From positions 2,714,508 through 2,778,507 of the forward strand of contig BCIO01000005.1 of NCBI GenBank assembly GCA_001599975.1: DNA of 64,000 nucleotides, written 5' to 3'. Both the position numbers and the translations under genes were made by a program. Shown here piece after piece: positions 20,639 through 31,742 of this stretch; position 1 is the first letter of the stretch; the number at the start of each line of letters is the position of its first letter. The DNA comes from Cystobasidiopsis lactophilus. Its lineage: Eukaryota; Basidiomycota; Agaricostilbomycetes; Agaricostilbales; Chionosphaeraceae. The notes beneath the pieces were generated by a model, which had not been told where the DNA came from, did not search any database, and saw only the letters and a program-made list of their open reading frames with translations.

Positions 20639-23142
20639 TCACCATTGCCTCATCCTTGCCATGTCCTTTTCTGAGCCAACATAACCTGGCGCGCCTTCGG
20701 ACCGAGAGAGCTCCTTTGCATGCCCTCGGAGCACCATCTTCTGAATTTTGCCTGACGCTGTCTTGGGGAATTCGGCCGGCGCGCCCTCCTCGCCCATCAT
20801 CCAAACCCAATGAGGTGCGGATTGGACTGAAAAATTCTTGATGATGGAGCGGACGTCGTGGTTCGTTAAAGATCGGCCGGTCGGGTTGTCTGCCCGCCGT
20901 ACGAATGCGCCAACAGTTTCACCTGCACCTGACGTGTGAGGCAGCTGGCGCTAACATGGCATAAGTCTGCTTACCCCAGAACTGGTCTTCGACTCCGACA
21001 ATCGAAATGTCGCCAATGCCATCATGCTTAAGGCAGTGCGATTCAAGGAGGATTGGAAACAGGTTCTCGCCGCCTGCGCGAAGTCATTTGTGAGCTGACA
21101 AGAAGGGCAAACCGCTCGTGTTCGACGTTCACCTTTGATGATAATGTCCTTGATTCGACCTTTGACGCTCAAGAAGCCGTCCTCGTCACAAGAAACCAGA
21201 TCGCCAGTGCTGAGCCAAGTTTCACCTTGAGAGTCCTTGAACATCACTTTCGATGTCTGCCGTTGCCACTTTGAGATCGGGAGACCGGCAAGTGAATGTA
21301 GGCGTTCTTCTCACCTCCTTTTCGTTGTGCCAGTACGAGTGCATGAGCTGGCGCAATAAATGAGCTCAAAAAAACGGGGAAGAAGGATGGAGTGCTCTGG
21401 ACTGACGGGGTAGCCTTTGACGAACAACTCGCCCGGTGTATTGATCGGTAACGGCTGAAGCTTGCCGTCTGGAGCAGCTACCATAGCCTCTACATGCGGT
21501 AGCACAGTGCCCACGGTTTCGATGCGCTTGATTAAGGGGTCGTCAGTCCTGGTCTGAAAGCTGACCGGACTAGTCTCCGTCATCCCTTGTGCCACAATTG
21601 AGTATTAGAGTGTGCCTGGAGCCTGATTTACGGCGCTTACCGTATGCGATGGTCAGCTCCGTCAGGTTCAGACGCTCTACTAATTTCGCCATCAGCGAGC
21701 TCGGCACGGAGGTGCCAGCTGCTATTCCGGTTCTGCACGCGGTCATGAGATGGGCTTGAGAAAACATTGAGGGGCTGTCGCACCTAAGGTTAGAGAAATC
21801 TAAATCCTGCTTAGAAAGGCCGCCGATGGTCTCTCCGGCCTCTATCCGATCCAAAACTTCGAACATGGCCAGATGCATCGTCGGAACGGCATGCATTGCT
21901 ACAGATACAGAAAGATCAGGACAGAGAGCACTGGCCGAAGGAAAGGGCGCCTACCCGTGCACTGCTCCTGGAGAACGGTCTTTAAAGTCGCCACTGGGTC
22001 GAACACCTCACTGGAGCGCGTGTGGTCAGTCAAGAATCTTAGTAAGCCTGAAAGAGCACCTGCTTGGGATAAACTATGCAAGACCCGTGCGTCCAAGCAG
22101 CCAAATTGCCCAAGACCAAGCCGAAGCAATGGAAGAGTGGCGGCGTGTTGCAAAGGATATCTTGGGGGGTTAGACGCATGCGGGCGCCGATGTGAATCCC
22201 ATTGTTGATCAGATTGCGATGGGTGAGCGCGACAGCTTTGGGTACGCCAGTTGTCCCGCTGGTGAACTGGAGGTTGATGACGTCCGAATTGTCTAGCAAG
22301 CCGACCGCTTTTGGACGAGAGGCAGTCTTCATCAGAGTGTCGAAACTGGTGAACGCCGGCACTTTGTCCAAGATGGCTTGGAACGGGTCTTGCCCGATGT
22401 TGTCGACCAAAAAGACGCTTTGCAACGAAGGCACTGCCGGGTCGTTCACATTGTGGGCGGCTGCAGTGTTTAACGTAGGTAGAGCAGCCAGTAATTCTAC
22501 GACGTTGTTTGTCGTCCTCAGCTGAGGACACAGAAAGAGCGCTTTGCAATCGACCAAATTGAGGGCGGCGATCAATTCCGGCAGCCGAAAGGATGGGTTG
22601 AGGCTGGTGTGAATGGCACCAATCCTAGCTGTCGCAAATTGGAGCAGAGCATGTTGGGAGCTGTTGCCTAGCCACACGCCGACCCGATCGCCCTTTTGGA
22701 TGCCAATGGCTTGCAAGCCCGCCGCCAGCCGGTTCACTTCCTCGTCCATCTGTCCAAAAGACCACCGCAGAAAGTCATTCCCTCGCCTCTCGTGCCGGGA
22801 AACCAAAGCAGGCCGGTCGCCATGCTTGCTGACAACCTGACTCCAATACGAGTATAGGGTCTGCAAACGCGCCCTCAGCTCGGGAACTTTCAACATTGAG
22901 CCACATACATCTTCAACCAAGGGTACATCTTTGGCCCCAGCAACGTAAGAAAGCCCGTTTGTCGGCTTACTGCCACTGGCCACCGGAGCGCCGTGGCTGG
23001 CTTGGGAAGAGAGATTTCTCTTGAGCACGCTGGCGAGGCGATTCCGCATTCCGGCCAGTCTGTCAGCTCCCACAAAGACTTTTCGAGTCGCCGTCGACAC
23101 AGACAAAGGTATGAACCAGGAGGGGATGTGGCCACCCCGCAT
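20639..23142 (-). CDS. Acyl-CoA synthetase (ACSF2-like, medium/branched chain), probably mitochondrial
   Basis: AMP-forming acid:CoA ligase (ANL superfamily). Motifs in order: GDRVGVWLGNSSQHALLQF, ARIGAIHTSLNPSFR, the P-loop LQFTSGTTGVPKAVALTHRN, PPLFHCFGLVLGNLA, ALHAVPTMHLAMFEVLD, GIAAGTSVPSSLMAKLV, AYG...MTETSPVSF, TVGTVLPHVEAMV, PGELFVKGYPV, TWLSTGDLVSCDEDGFLSV, GRIKDIIIKGGENLFP-like hinge, and the C-terminal lysine motif FPKTASGKIQKMVLR. The stop is TGA at 20,639-20,641. The first in-frame ATG is at 23,142, but MRNRLASVLKRNLSSQASHG, starting at 23,049, is the better mitochondrial presequence and may be the true start. It is divergent from isovaleryl-CoA dehydrogenase, which suggests its acid substrate feeds branched-chain catabolism; that is inference. 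Confidence 0.88.
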
Positions 23143-23233
23143 CACGGCAATCCGATCGCTCGCCGGCAGCTGCACGAGGTTGGTCAAGGACGTCCAGTTT
23201 TCAGCCAATTTTCCTTAGACGACAACAGAAAGC
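23143..23233. promoter_or_regulatory. Short bidirectional promoter, acyl-CoA synthetase / isovaleryl-CoA dehydrogenase
   Basis: Only 91 bases separate the two divergent ATGs (184 bases if the synthetase starts at 23,049). Both transcripts must be driven from this interval, which predicts co-regulation. I could not name a binding site. Confidence 0.55.
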
Positions 23234-24993
23234 ATGTTAGCAGCACGAAACACGCTTCGGCGGGCAGCAAAGGGCGGCCGGAGCCTGTCCTCGTTGGCCA
23301 CCTCGGGCTTGTCCGAAGAGCAACTGGAGCTGCAGGAGGCCGTTCGGCGGTTCGCAGCTCAGGAAATCGCCCCCATTTCTGCAGACATTGATAAGAACAA
23401 CACTGCTCCCATAGACCTATGGAAGAAAATGGGAGACATGGGGCTTTTGGGCGTGACGGCGCCTGAGGAATTCGGCGGCCTTGCGAAGGGTTATTTGAGC
23501 CACACGCTGGTCATGGAGGAAGTAAGTGCAATGCGTCTTGCAGGCGATTCAAACTCAAGGTGTGCTCCCGCAGCTTTCGAAGGCGTCGGGCTCGGTGGCG
23601 TTGTCCTACGGAGCACAGTACGGTCGATCTTTGAAAGTGACGCGCTGTGCTGACTATTGACCCATCCAATTAGTTCCAATCTCTGCGTCAACCAGATCAC
23701 CCGCAACGGTACAGCCAAACAGAAGCAGAAGTACTTGCCCGACCTGATTTCCGGCGCCAAAGTCGGCAGCTTGGCCATGTCAGAGCCAGGCTCGGGTTCC
23801 GACGTTGTGTCCATGAAGTTGAAAGCAGAAAAGAAGGATGGTCACTATGTTCTCAAGTGTGTCACGCTTGTTCTTGTGGACTTCCTACAAAGCTGACGGA
23901 GTGAGGCAGTGGCAACAAGTTTTGGATCACCAACAGGTGGGCCACCCCCTTGCGTTGCCTTTTGTGCTCATTAAGCTTTGTACAGCCCAATCGCGTCCAC
24001 CTTCATCATTTACGCAAAGACAGCGCCCGAAAAGAAGTCCAGGGGCATCAGTACGCGCTCTCACTACTCGATACCCATGATTTCGAGGTTGATCGCGCAC
24101 GTCTAGCCGCGTTCATCGTGGAAAAGGGCTGGAGAGGCTTCTCAGTGCACCAAAAACTCGACAAGCTGGGCATGCGCGGCAGCGATACAGCGGAGCTAGT
24201 GTTTGAAAGTGAGGCCCTCTGAAGTACTGTTCGCAGTAAAGGCCTTACTGGTCAAACAGATTGCGAAGTCCCGGAAGAGAATGTCCTTGGTGAAGTGAAC
24301 AAGGGCGTCGAAGTGCTTATGAGTGGTCTTGATCTGGAGCGCCTCGTGCTGTCCGGCGGCCCGCTGGGCTTGATGCAGGCGGCTTTCGACGTGAGCTGTG
24401 ACCTAGAGCGGTCGTTTCGTGGACTAATCTCCTGTGGCAGTTCGCAATTGATTATACCCATGATCGAAAGCAGTTTGGCCAGCCCATTGCTCAATTCCAG
24501 CTCATTCAAGGCAAAATCGCAGAGTGAGTGCCAAAAAGTCATCAACCACGTCTTTGGCATGAGCTCAGTGATGTGTTACAGTATGTATTCGAAAGTGAGC
24601 GCCATCCATTCCCAACCGATTCGAAGTTGAAACGTGCGGCAGATGAGCGCCTCAAGAGCGCTCGTTTACGCTGTGGCTCGTAAGTGGCTGATGCGCCCTT
24701 TGATTCCTGGACTAACACGGGCCACAGGGGCATGCGATGAGGGCAAAGTCAGCCGCCGAGATTGCGCCGCCGCTATCCTCTATTCGTCAGACAGGGCTTT
24801 CGAAGTGGCCACTGAGGCCATGCAGTGCGCTGGTGGCAACGGCTACATCAACGACTACCCTATCGGCCGCATCTGGCGCGATTCACACCTTTACAAAGTT
24901 GGCGCAGGCACACAAGAAATTCGGCGCATGCTGATCGCGCGGACATTCACGGAGGAGATCATCCCTCCCGTCAAGACTCCTCTTGCGCAATGA
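23234..24993 (+). CDS. IVD1: Isovaleryl-CoA dehydrogenase
   Basis: Mitochondrial FAD enzyme oxidising isovaleryl-CoA to 3-methylcrotonyl-CoA, the step before methylcrotonyl-CoA carboxylase. The presequence [20 protein letters not shown] is followed by [57 protein letters not shown], the FAD/substrate loop [18 protein letters not shown], and [40 protein letters not shown] contains the catalytic Glu (ERLVL) at the position specific to isovaleryl-CoA dehydrogenases rather than other acyl-CoA dehydrogenases. The gene ends [15 protein letters not shown] and [19 protein letters not shown], with stop TGA at 24,991-24,993. At least seven short introns interrupt it. It converges with the carboxylase beta gene; the stops are 14 bases apart. 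Confidence 0.93.
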
Positions 24994-25007
24994 GGATGCA
25001 TGCATTT

Positions 25008-27015
25008 CTACATTCTGAACACTCCAAAGTTGCCTCTGTCCGAAGCCCGGGCGTCCCAGCCACTCTCCGCCGCCACCGTCAACCCGAGGCCCAAAGCGGC
25101 GCGGGTTTCTGTAGGTGGGATGACGCCGTCGTCCCAGAGCCGCGCTGTCGCGTACATGGCGTCACTCTCGCGCTCTATCCGGGCTGCGAGCTTGGCTGTC
25201 GCGTCTGTCGAGGCTTGCGAGGAAACTGTGGCCATGACCGAGGATAACTGTGCGGGTCCCATGATTGCCACTTTTGCCGTGGGCCACGTAAAGAGAAGGG
25301 TAGGGTTGAAAGCTCGGCCGCACATGCCATAGTTGCCAGCCTTTGCACAAGACTTGAGCGGCTTTTCGCCTGAAATGTTGAATTGTCACTCACGCCGTAC
25401 GACCCGCCAACGATGACGGTAAACTTGGGGACCTTGGTCGTGGCTACAGCACGGATCATCTTGGCACCATGCTTGGCGATGCCGCTGCGTTCAGCCGCAG
25501 AGCCAACCATGTAGCCGCTGCATTGAATGCCTTAGCTGTGCGTGCACTCAGAGAATCGCACTGGGCTCACCTGATGTTAACCAGGAATAAGAGAGGAATG
25601 TTGCGTTGCTCGCAGAGTTGCATCTGAACGACGATTGAGCAAAGGCGCCAGCCATTGGACGTGAGCGATCACTCACGAAATGGGTTGCCTTCACGGCAGA
25701 GTCTGAGAACAAGACGCCATTGTTGGCGATGATGCCGACCGGGTAGCCATAAATCTTGGCTGCATGCGGGAATGTTCAGTTCAGATCCGGCGGCGAACCG
25801 GCATATGAAGGTGGAGAGCGCACCGAAGCCCGTGATGAGCGTTGGCCCATACTCCTTTTTGAACTCATGCATCCGGCTGCCGTCGACCAGGCGCGAGATG
25901 ACATCCTTCATGGCGAAAGGTCGCTTGGGGTCTGTCGAGACGATGCCATGCAGATCCTGGGGGTCGTAGAGTGGCTCCTCGAAGGATTCGGGTTTGAAGT
26001 AGGACTTGGACGGGTGGAAGTTGGCGCGCGCGATGGCTTCTCTTGCTAGAACCAGAGCATGCTCGTCGTCCACAGCCAGGTGGTCTGTCACGCCGCTGAC
26101 GGAGGAGTGCATGAGACCGCCGCCCAACGACTCGTCGTCGATCACTTCGCCTGTGGCGGCCTTGACCAGCGGTGGGCCGGCCAAGAAAATGGTGCCTTGG
26201 TTCTTAACAATTATAAGCTCATCTGCCATAGCTGGTGTGTAGGCGCCGCCAGCTGTCAGGAGGAATTCAGTCCACAGAACAGGAATGTGGTCTAGTGCGG
26301 ATGCCATGACCCACCGACGGTGATGCCATGCACGATGGCGATCTGAGGTAGGCCTTCTGCCGACATTATTGCTTCCTGGGCGAACATCTTGCCAAAGTGG
26401 TCCTTGTCCGGGAAGACGTCTGCCTGCTGTGGCAAACTGGCGCCTCCAGACTCGGCGACGTAGATAGTGGGTAGCTTGTTCTGCCGCGCGATCTCTTGCG
26501 CCCGAACGTGCTTTTTGACCGTCTGCATCCGGCGAGTTTTATCAGCGTTTGGAGTTGAGTGCCAAAGAGGCAAACCTCACAATTGGGCTGTAACTGCCGC
26601 CTTTCACCGTAGGGTCGTTGACGATGATCATGCACTTGACACCTGAGACCATGCCAATGCCAGTGATCAGACCGCCAGCCGGTAGCGGGTCTTTGTACAG
26701 CTCGTGGCCGGCGTGCTGGGAGAGCTCGAGGAAGGGCGAGTTCGGGTCCAACAATCGGTTGAGCCTCTGGCGAGGCAGCATCTTGCCCTGAGCCAAGTGC
26801 TTCTTCCTCGCCTTTTCCGACCCTCCAGGTTCCACCTGGTTCTTGAACAGGTCCGTCAAGCCGGAAACGAGCGTGTCCATTTTCGCCTTGTTCTCCAGGA
26901 AGTCCGGGTCCGCCTTATTCACGGTGTTGGGAATGGTAGAAGCCAGAGCATCGTAATGGTATGCCCGCGCGAGTAGAGGCGAGCAACACCGCCGCAAACT
27001 CTTGAGGGCGGCCAT
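25008..27015 (-). CDS. MCCC2: Methylcrotonyl-CoA carboxylase, beta (carboxyltransferase) subunit
   Basis: Carboxyltransferase partner of the alpha subunit at 15.9 kb; mitochondrial. Start [20 protein letters not shown] at 27,015 looks like a presequence. Motifs: [136 protein letters not shown] and [18 protein letters not shown]-type segments, then [20 protein letters not shown] and the conserved tail [19 protein letters not shown]. Stop TAG at 25,008-25,010. Propionyl-CoA carboxylase beta is less likely, given the [12 protein letters not shown] motif, the company of IVD and MCCC1, and the general fungal pattern. Confidence 0.93.
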
Positions 27016-27374
27016 CTCTGCGAAAGTTGATCCGGGGAAGGCAGGCAGTGGGGGAGGGCTCAAAGTCGACGGCGGCTTCCTGCTCCAATGCCAGGGACAC
27101 TGAATAGGGTCTCAAAAGCAGATGAAGGCAATGACAAGATGGACGTCGAGGTGCAACGAGTTGATCGATGTTCCGGGTTGCTGCTGGAGCGGGGTCGCAC
27201 GCGGATGTCGCCCTTGGCCCCAGACGGCGTTTTGGCGTGCGCTAAAGGAGCTGATGCGGCCTGTTCGACGCCTTTGACCCTGAAACCTCAGCCCCGCGCT
27301 CCTCTGACCGCACTCGGGGAGCGCTAGCGCAGCGACCCTTCAAGTTGTTCAAGCTTCCTTCCGAGTCGGTGGCC
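27016..27374. promoter_or_regulatory. Divergent intergenic region
   Basis: About 360 bases between the carboxylase beta start and the next gene, which points away from it. It should hold both promoters. No clear motif recognised. Confidence 0.35.
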
Positions 27375-28417
27375 ATGAAGAGCCGGATCACAAGTGCCCA
27401 ACACGCTACGAGCGCAGCCAGCTCGGTCCCTGTCAACTCTGCCTCGCCCGTATCCTCCTCTCCTTACCCCCTTCTGCTTCAAGCCCTTCGTGCCGCCGCG
27501 ATCCAGCAACCCAATGTCGTCGCCTACGCACACTTCCAGCGCGTTCCTGGCTCGGAACTGGACAAAGAGATCACCTTTCTTTTGGCCTCTGGACGTGGCT
27601 TGAAGGAGATTGGGGAAGAGACTGGGGCGGTCTTGAGGCTGGAATGGTCGGCAACGGATCTCTGCATCAAGTGCATGCCGAATGTCACGTATGAAAACTC
27701 CGTCATGCTCACCTCATTACTGCTGCAGCACCTCACCTCCACCTATGGGAATGAGCTAGAGGATCAGATCTACCCCAGTGGGTCTGGAGGTGAGATGGCA
27801 TATGGCTTGTGTTCAGGCCGCCGCTAACATGGACTCAAGCTATCCAACTGTCGCCAGGCGTAAGCAAGCAGCCGGATGGCTCGATTTACCACGATTTGGA
27901 GTTGAACTGGTTCACTATTGGAATTGAGGTGGGCTGCTCTGACCCGCAGGGCCAGGTGGCACTTGATGCGCGGCGCATCTTGGATTCCATGACCTCTAAA
28001 CAATACGTGAGCATCCTTTCGCACTTGGCACTTTGTTGATCTCCGCCTCAAGCGCAGTGTGGGCAGGTCAACATGGTCATCGCCATCTGCATCGACATCT
28101 TGCCAGCCAACTCGCCGCGTATCCGAGTTCAGCTCTGGACCCGCCAAGCCAGCAACCGAACGGGGTCGATCCAGGCAGCCCGGTTGGGCCCCGAGCACGA
28201 CTGGCAGCCCCTCGATGAAGCAGGTCAAGCTCGCCCGCCCTTCGCCCTCTCCTTCCCTTTGCGGCATTTCTTTGCCCAACAGATCATTCCCCAAGACCTC
28301 CTTCAGCGAAATCCCCAAGTCGACCAAAGCACAGTCTTCACTTTGCCAGCCGATCGCGTCTACGTTTGGCTCGAAATGGTCCGGAAATTCGCCAACCGAC
28401 CACCTCCCCCTCCATGA
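27375..28417 (+). CDS. Hypothetical protein, about 300 residues
   Basis: Three exons give a continuous protein: MKSRITSAQHATSAASS...; then after a GT-AG intron ending at about 27,836, AIQLSPGVSKQPDGSIYHDL, NWFTIGIEVGCSDPQGQVA and LDARRILDSMTSKQ; then CGQVNMVIAICIDILPANSP, VQLWTRQASNRTGSIQ and VFTLPADRVYVWLEMVRKFA, ending in a proline run. No signal peptide or membrane segment. A Ser/Ala-rich N-terminus precedes a globular alpha/beta-looking core. I do not recognise the family. It is divergent from the carboxylase beta gene. Confidence 0.6.
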
Positions 28418-28701
28418 TGCGCGTTCCCTCTCTTCTCTCTTCAACATGACAGCAAGGCTATACCATTATCACCACTGTAGGACAGAGTGCTCGCGAGGGG
28501 AGAGGAGCCCATTTCACGCCCAGAAGCGGAAATTCATGCGCATTATTGCCTGGCGCGCCCTACAGTCCAATTAAACTCACTGTACACAGCGTTCCAAGAC
28601 CACCCAGAGAATCTGAAATACAAAATGCTAAACCATAAAATGACAATTGGAGCTGAAGCCAGAGGAAAGGCATCTCTTGCGCTGCACCCAACTGCGTCAA
28701 G

Positions 28702-31689
28702 ATGGTGGGCAAGCGCAAGCGGTCTTCCGTCATAGCTGGTGTCCAACCTCCGACACCAACAACACCGGCAAGCAGCAGCAGCGCCGGGGAGACCAGCTAC
28801 AGCCAATACAAAGCCGAGTTCAGCAAGGCATTTGGGCTTTGCCTCGAGCTGGCGCCTGCCTCAGAGGACCTGCGCCAGTTGGTGGTGGAGCACCTGAAGC
28901 CTGTCGAGTCGCAAGCGTTGCCGGAAGATGCGGCGCTGGCGGTGAGGGAGGAGGTCCTGCAGGCCGCCCTGCTCCAGGTCGACCTCGACGACGCCCCGAC
29001 TGGCTTGGACGTCGCGCTGGCCTGCGCGGCCGAGAAGATCTGTGGCGAGACGACGCCGCACGCTGTGCTCGAGCTGCTGTTCGAGAGCGAGACGGTCGAA
29101 GGCGCCCAGCAGCTGTTTGACTTTGTCGAGACGAGGGCGGATGCTCTGACAGCCGTGCGTGCTGCTCTTGCCCATTGGATCTGTTGGTTCCAATTGCTCA
29201 AACGGAATGCACAGGGCCTCGAACCCAAAAAAATGAAGGCGCTCACCATCCTACGGTTCTGCAACGAGCTCCTCAAAAGGCTCAGCAAATCCACCCACAC
29301 CGTCTTCGCCGGCCGCATCCTCATGTTCCTCGCCAACGCCTTCCCCTTGTCCGACCACTCCTCTGTCAACCTCAGGGGCAGCTACAACATGGGCAACGTC
29401 ACCGTGCTCGAAGAGCCAAAGTGGGAGCCAGAGCCTGTGGAAGCGGAGGAGGAGGCCGAAGAGCCTAAGACGAATGGCATGGACGTGGACGAGAAGCCAG
29501 AGGAGGAAGCAGAGACCAAGGAGGACGGCGAGGAGGACTCTTCGCACCCGGAAAAGCCAAAGGAGGCGAAGCGGCCGTTCGAGCCAGGTGCGCTCGCCAC
29601 TTTCCTTTAGCTCTGATCCTGCCAGAGCTGAAGTACGACGCTGTCCACAGACTTCTATACCCTGTTCTGGTCCCTCCAGCGCATCTTTGCTTTCCCACCG
29701 GCACTAATGAAGCCCGAACCGCTGTTTCCGTTCACACCACCTCCGCTCTCCGCCGCTCCCGACCTCCCAGATGCCAGTAAAGTGAACACCACACCCAGTA
29801 AAAAAGGCACTCTGCCGCCTACCTTGCCCATCAAGCCCGCCGGGTCGACCTCGTCGAGGATGGCCTCGCCTGACCCGTCCTCCTCCAAGCCCAACCTCGA
29901 CTTCTTGCGCTACACCGCCGAAAAAGTCTTGGCCCGCTTCAACGCGGCAACCAAGCAAGAGAGGGAGCTGGCTGGGACAGGCGGGCCGGGGAGCGCCAAG
30001 ATGGCCAAAGCGACCGAGCAGGGGCTGACCAGCGTCGACTCGGCCGAGGAGGTCAAGAACACCTACTTCTTCCCCAAGTTCCTCACCTCTAGAAAGCTGC
30101 TCGAGCTCCAGGTGAGTCCGGTCTCCTCCTTTTAAGCGTTGCCTTTTCAAACAGTATCGCCCTCTCCCACAGATCGCCGACTCAGTCTTTCGTCGTCAAA
30201 TCCTGGTCCAGCTTTCGATCATCTTTCAATACCTCAAGGGGTTCTCAAGACGGGACCGAGAGGTGGCCATGAAGGCCGAGAACCTAAACAAGACGCTCTT
30301 GCCAGCGATGACGCTGACCGACGCAGAGGTGCGCTTCCTTCCACAGTTACTGTTCGGAGCTAAGATCACTGGGATACGCACAGGTCGGTGTGTTGTCCAA
30401 CTTGAGCAGCAAAATCTTTATGGAGCTCCGGATCACCCCGCCCGACGGCGAGCGCTTCTTGACCACAGTCCGGCTCATCCTCGAACGAGAGTCGCATTGG
30501 GTGAGCACTGTCCTCCGCATTCAACCTGAATGTTGTCCATGATGTTTCCGTTCACAGATCGCATGGAAGCTGTCCAGCTGCAGAGACTTCGTCAAGCAGC
30601 CCTTGGACGAGGTCGTCGTCTCGGACGAGAGGAGGGCCAAGAAGCGCCAGGTGCTGCAGACCCGCAAAGTCCAGCTGTGGAGCATGGGCAACGCGACCTT
30701 GTCCAGGCTGTGGAACGCCGGCACCGGCGAGTGCCTCGAATTGGCCGACTTGCAAGACCTCGAGCCGTGGGTCACGCTCCTTGCCTTAATCAGCCTTCCT
30801 TGCTGATTCCGTCGTGGCGTATTCTCACAGGGAAAAGGACATCGCCTATTTTAGAGCTGGGATGCAGGACCAGCTGGCTGCGCAACAAGCCAGGAAGGAG
30901 GCCTTGACCAAGGATGGAACCGAGCCCACCGTCCCTCAGCTGCAAGAAGATTCCGAGTGGATAGCTGCTGAAGAGGTGCGCTGTGCTCCACCCTTTCAAA
31001 AGCGATCCGGATTTGATGTTTCTGCAATGCCTGCACAGAAAAAGAACTCGCTCGCTTGGAGGGCTCTGCGGCTGGTCGCGCCCAACGAGCTCCAGTACTG
31101 GGGCAAGTTCGACCGCAAGGCCGACCTGACCAAGATCTTCGACAGCATCGAGGAACAAAAGAACCAGCCGCAGCCCCCGCCGCTCTCGCTGGCGAAGGCC
31201 AAGGCGCTGGCCAGCAGCCAACCGCCCTCGGAAAGCCCGGTGATCGACACTGGCATCAGCACCTTGTCGTCTGCGCCTGGGACGCCCGCCGAAACGGTGG
31301 TTGCTGGCACGAGCACGCCCCGATTGGCGTCGGAAGAGGTCAAGACCGAGGTCACAGTGGCTGAGCCGGAGTCCACACCTGGTGTTCCAGCTGTTGCAGC
31401 GGACGCCGATACAGAGATGGCAGACGCGGTTGCTGAAGAGGACACAGGTAAGCTTCTGAGTTTGCCGCCTGTGTCGAAACCAGGCTGACATTTGGCACCT
31501 ACAGCTGCCTCTCTGCCACCGCCAACGGACACAGAGATGACACCAGCAGAGACAACTCCCAAAGAACCAGAGGCTGATGAGTCAAAGGGTGCGGTGGAGG
31601 GTGCTAAGGTCGAGGAGGGCAAACCGGAAGTGGCGCCGGGCAAGGCGGAGGAACCAAAAGTGGAAGTCAAGGCCGAGACGGCCGATTGA
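28702..31689 (+). CDS. THOC1: THO complex subunit 1 (Hpr1-like)
   Basis: Core subunit of THO/TREX, which couples transcription elongation to mRNP assembly and nuclear export and limits R-loops. Start MVGKRKRSSVIAGVQPPTP at 28,702. The helical THOC1 domain includes ALTILRFCNELLKRLSKSTH, TVFAGRILMFLANAFPLSDH, SSVNLRGSYNMGNVTVLEE, SRKLLELQ joined to IADSVFRRQILVQLSIIFQY and LKGFSR, and later RDFVKQPLDEVV. A conserved Trp-rich patch, SLAWRALRLVAPNELQYWGK and KFDRKADLTKIF, follows. The acidic insert rich in Glu and Lys (29.4-29.6 kb) and the long Glu/Pro/Ala tail are low complexity. Stop TGA at 31,687-31,689. At least six introns. Convergent with the monooxygenase gene to the right. Confidence 0.9.
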
Positions 31690-31742
31690 TTGCAATGCAG
31701 AAGGCACAGATGCTACGAAATCGAACACAGTCTGAGGAGTTA

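Noticed and set aside
29175-29468. His/Pro/Gln-rich open frame within THOC1
   Set aside because: It is an out-of-frame reading of the THOC1 exon, whose own frame shows the conserved NELLKRLSKS motif.
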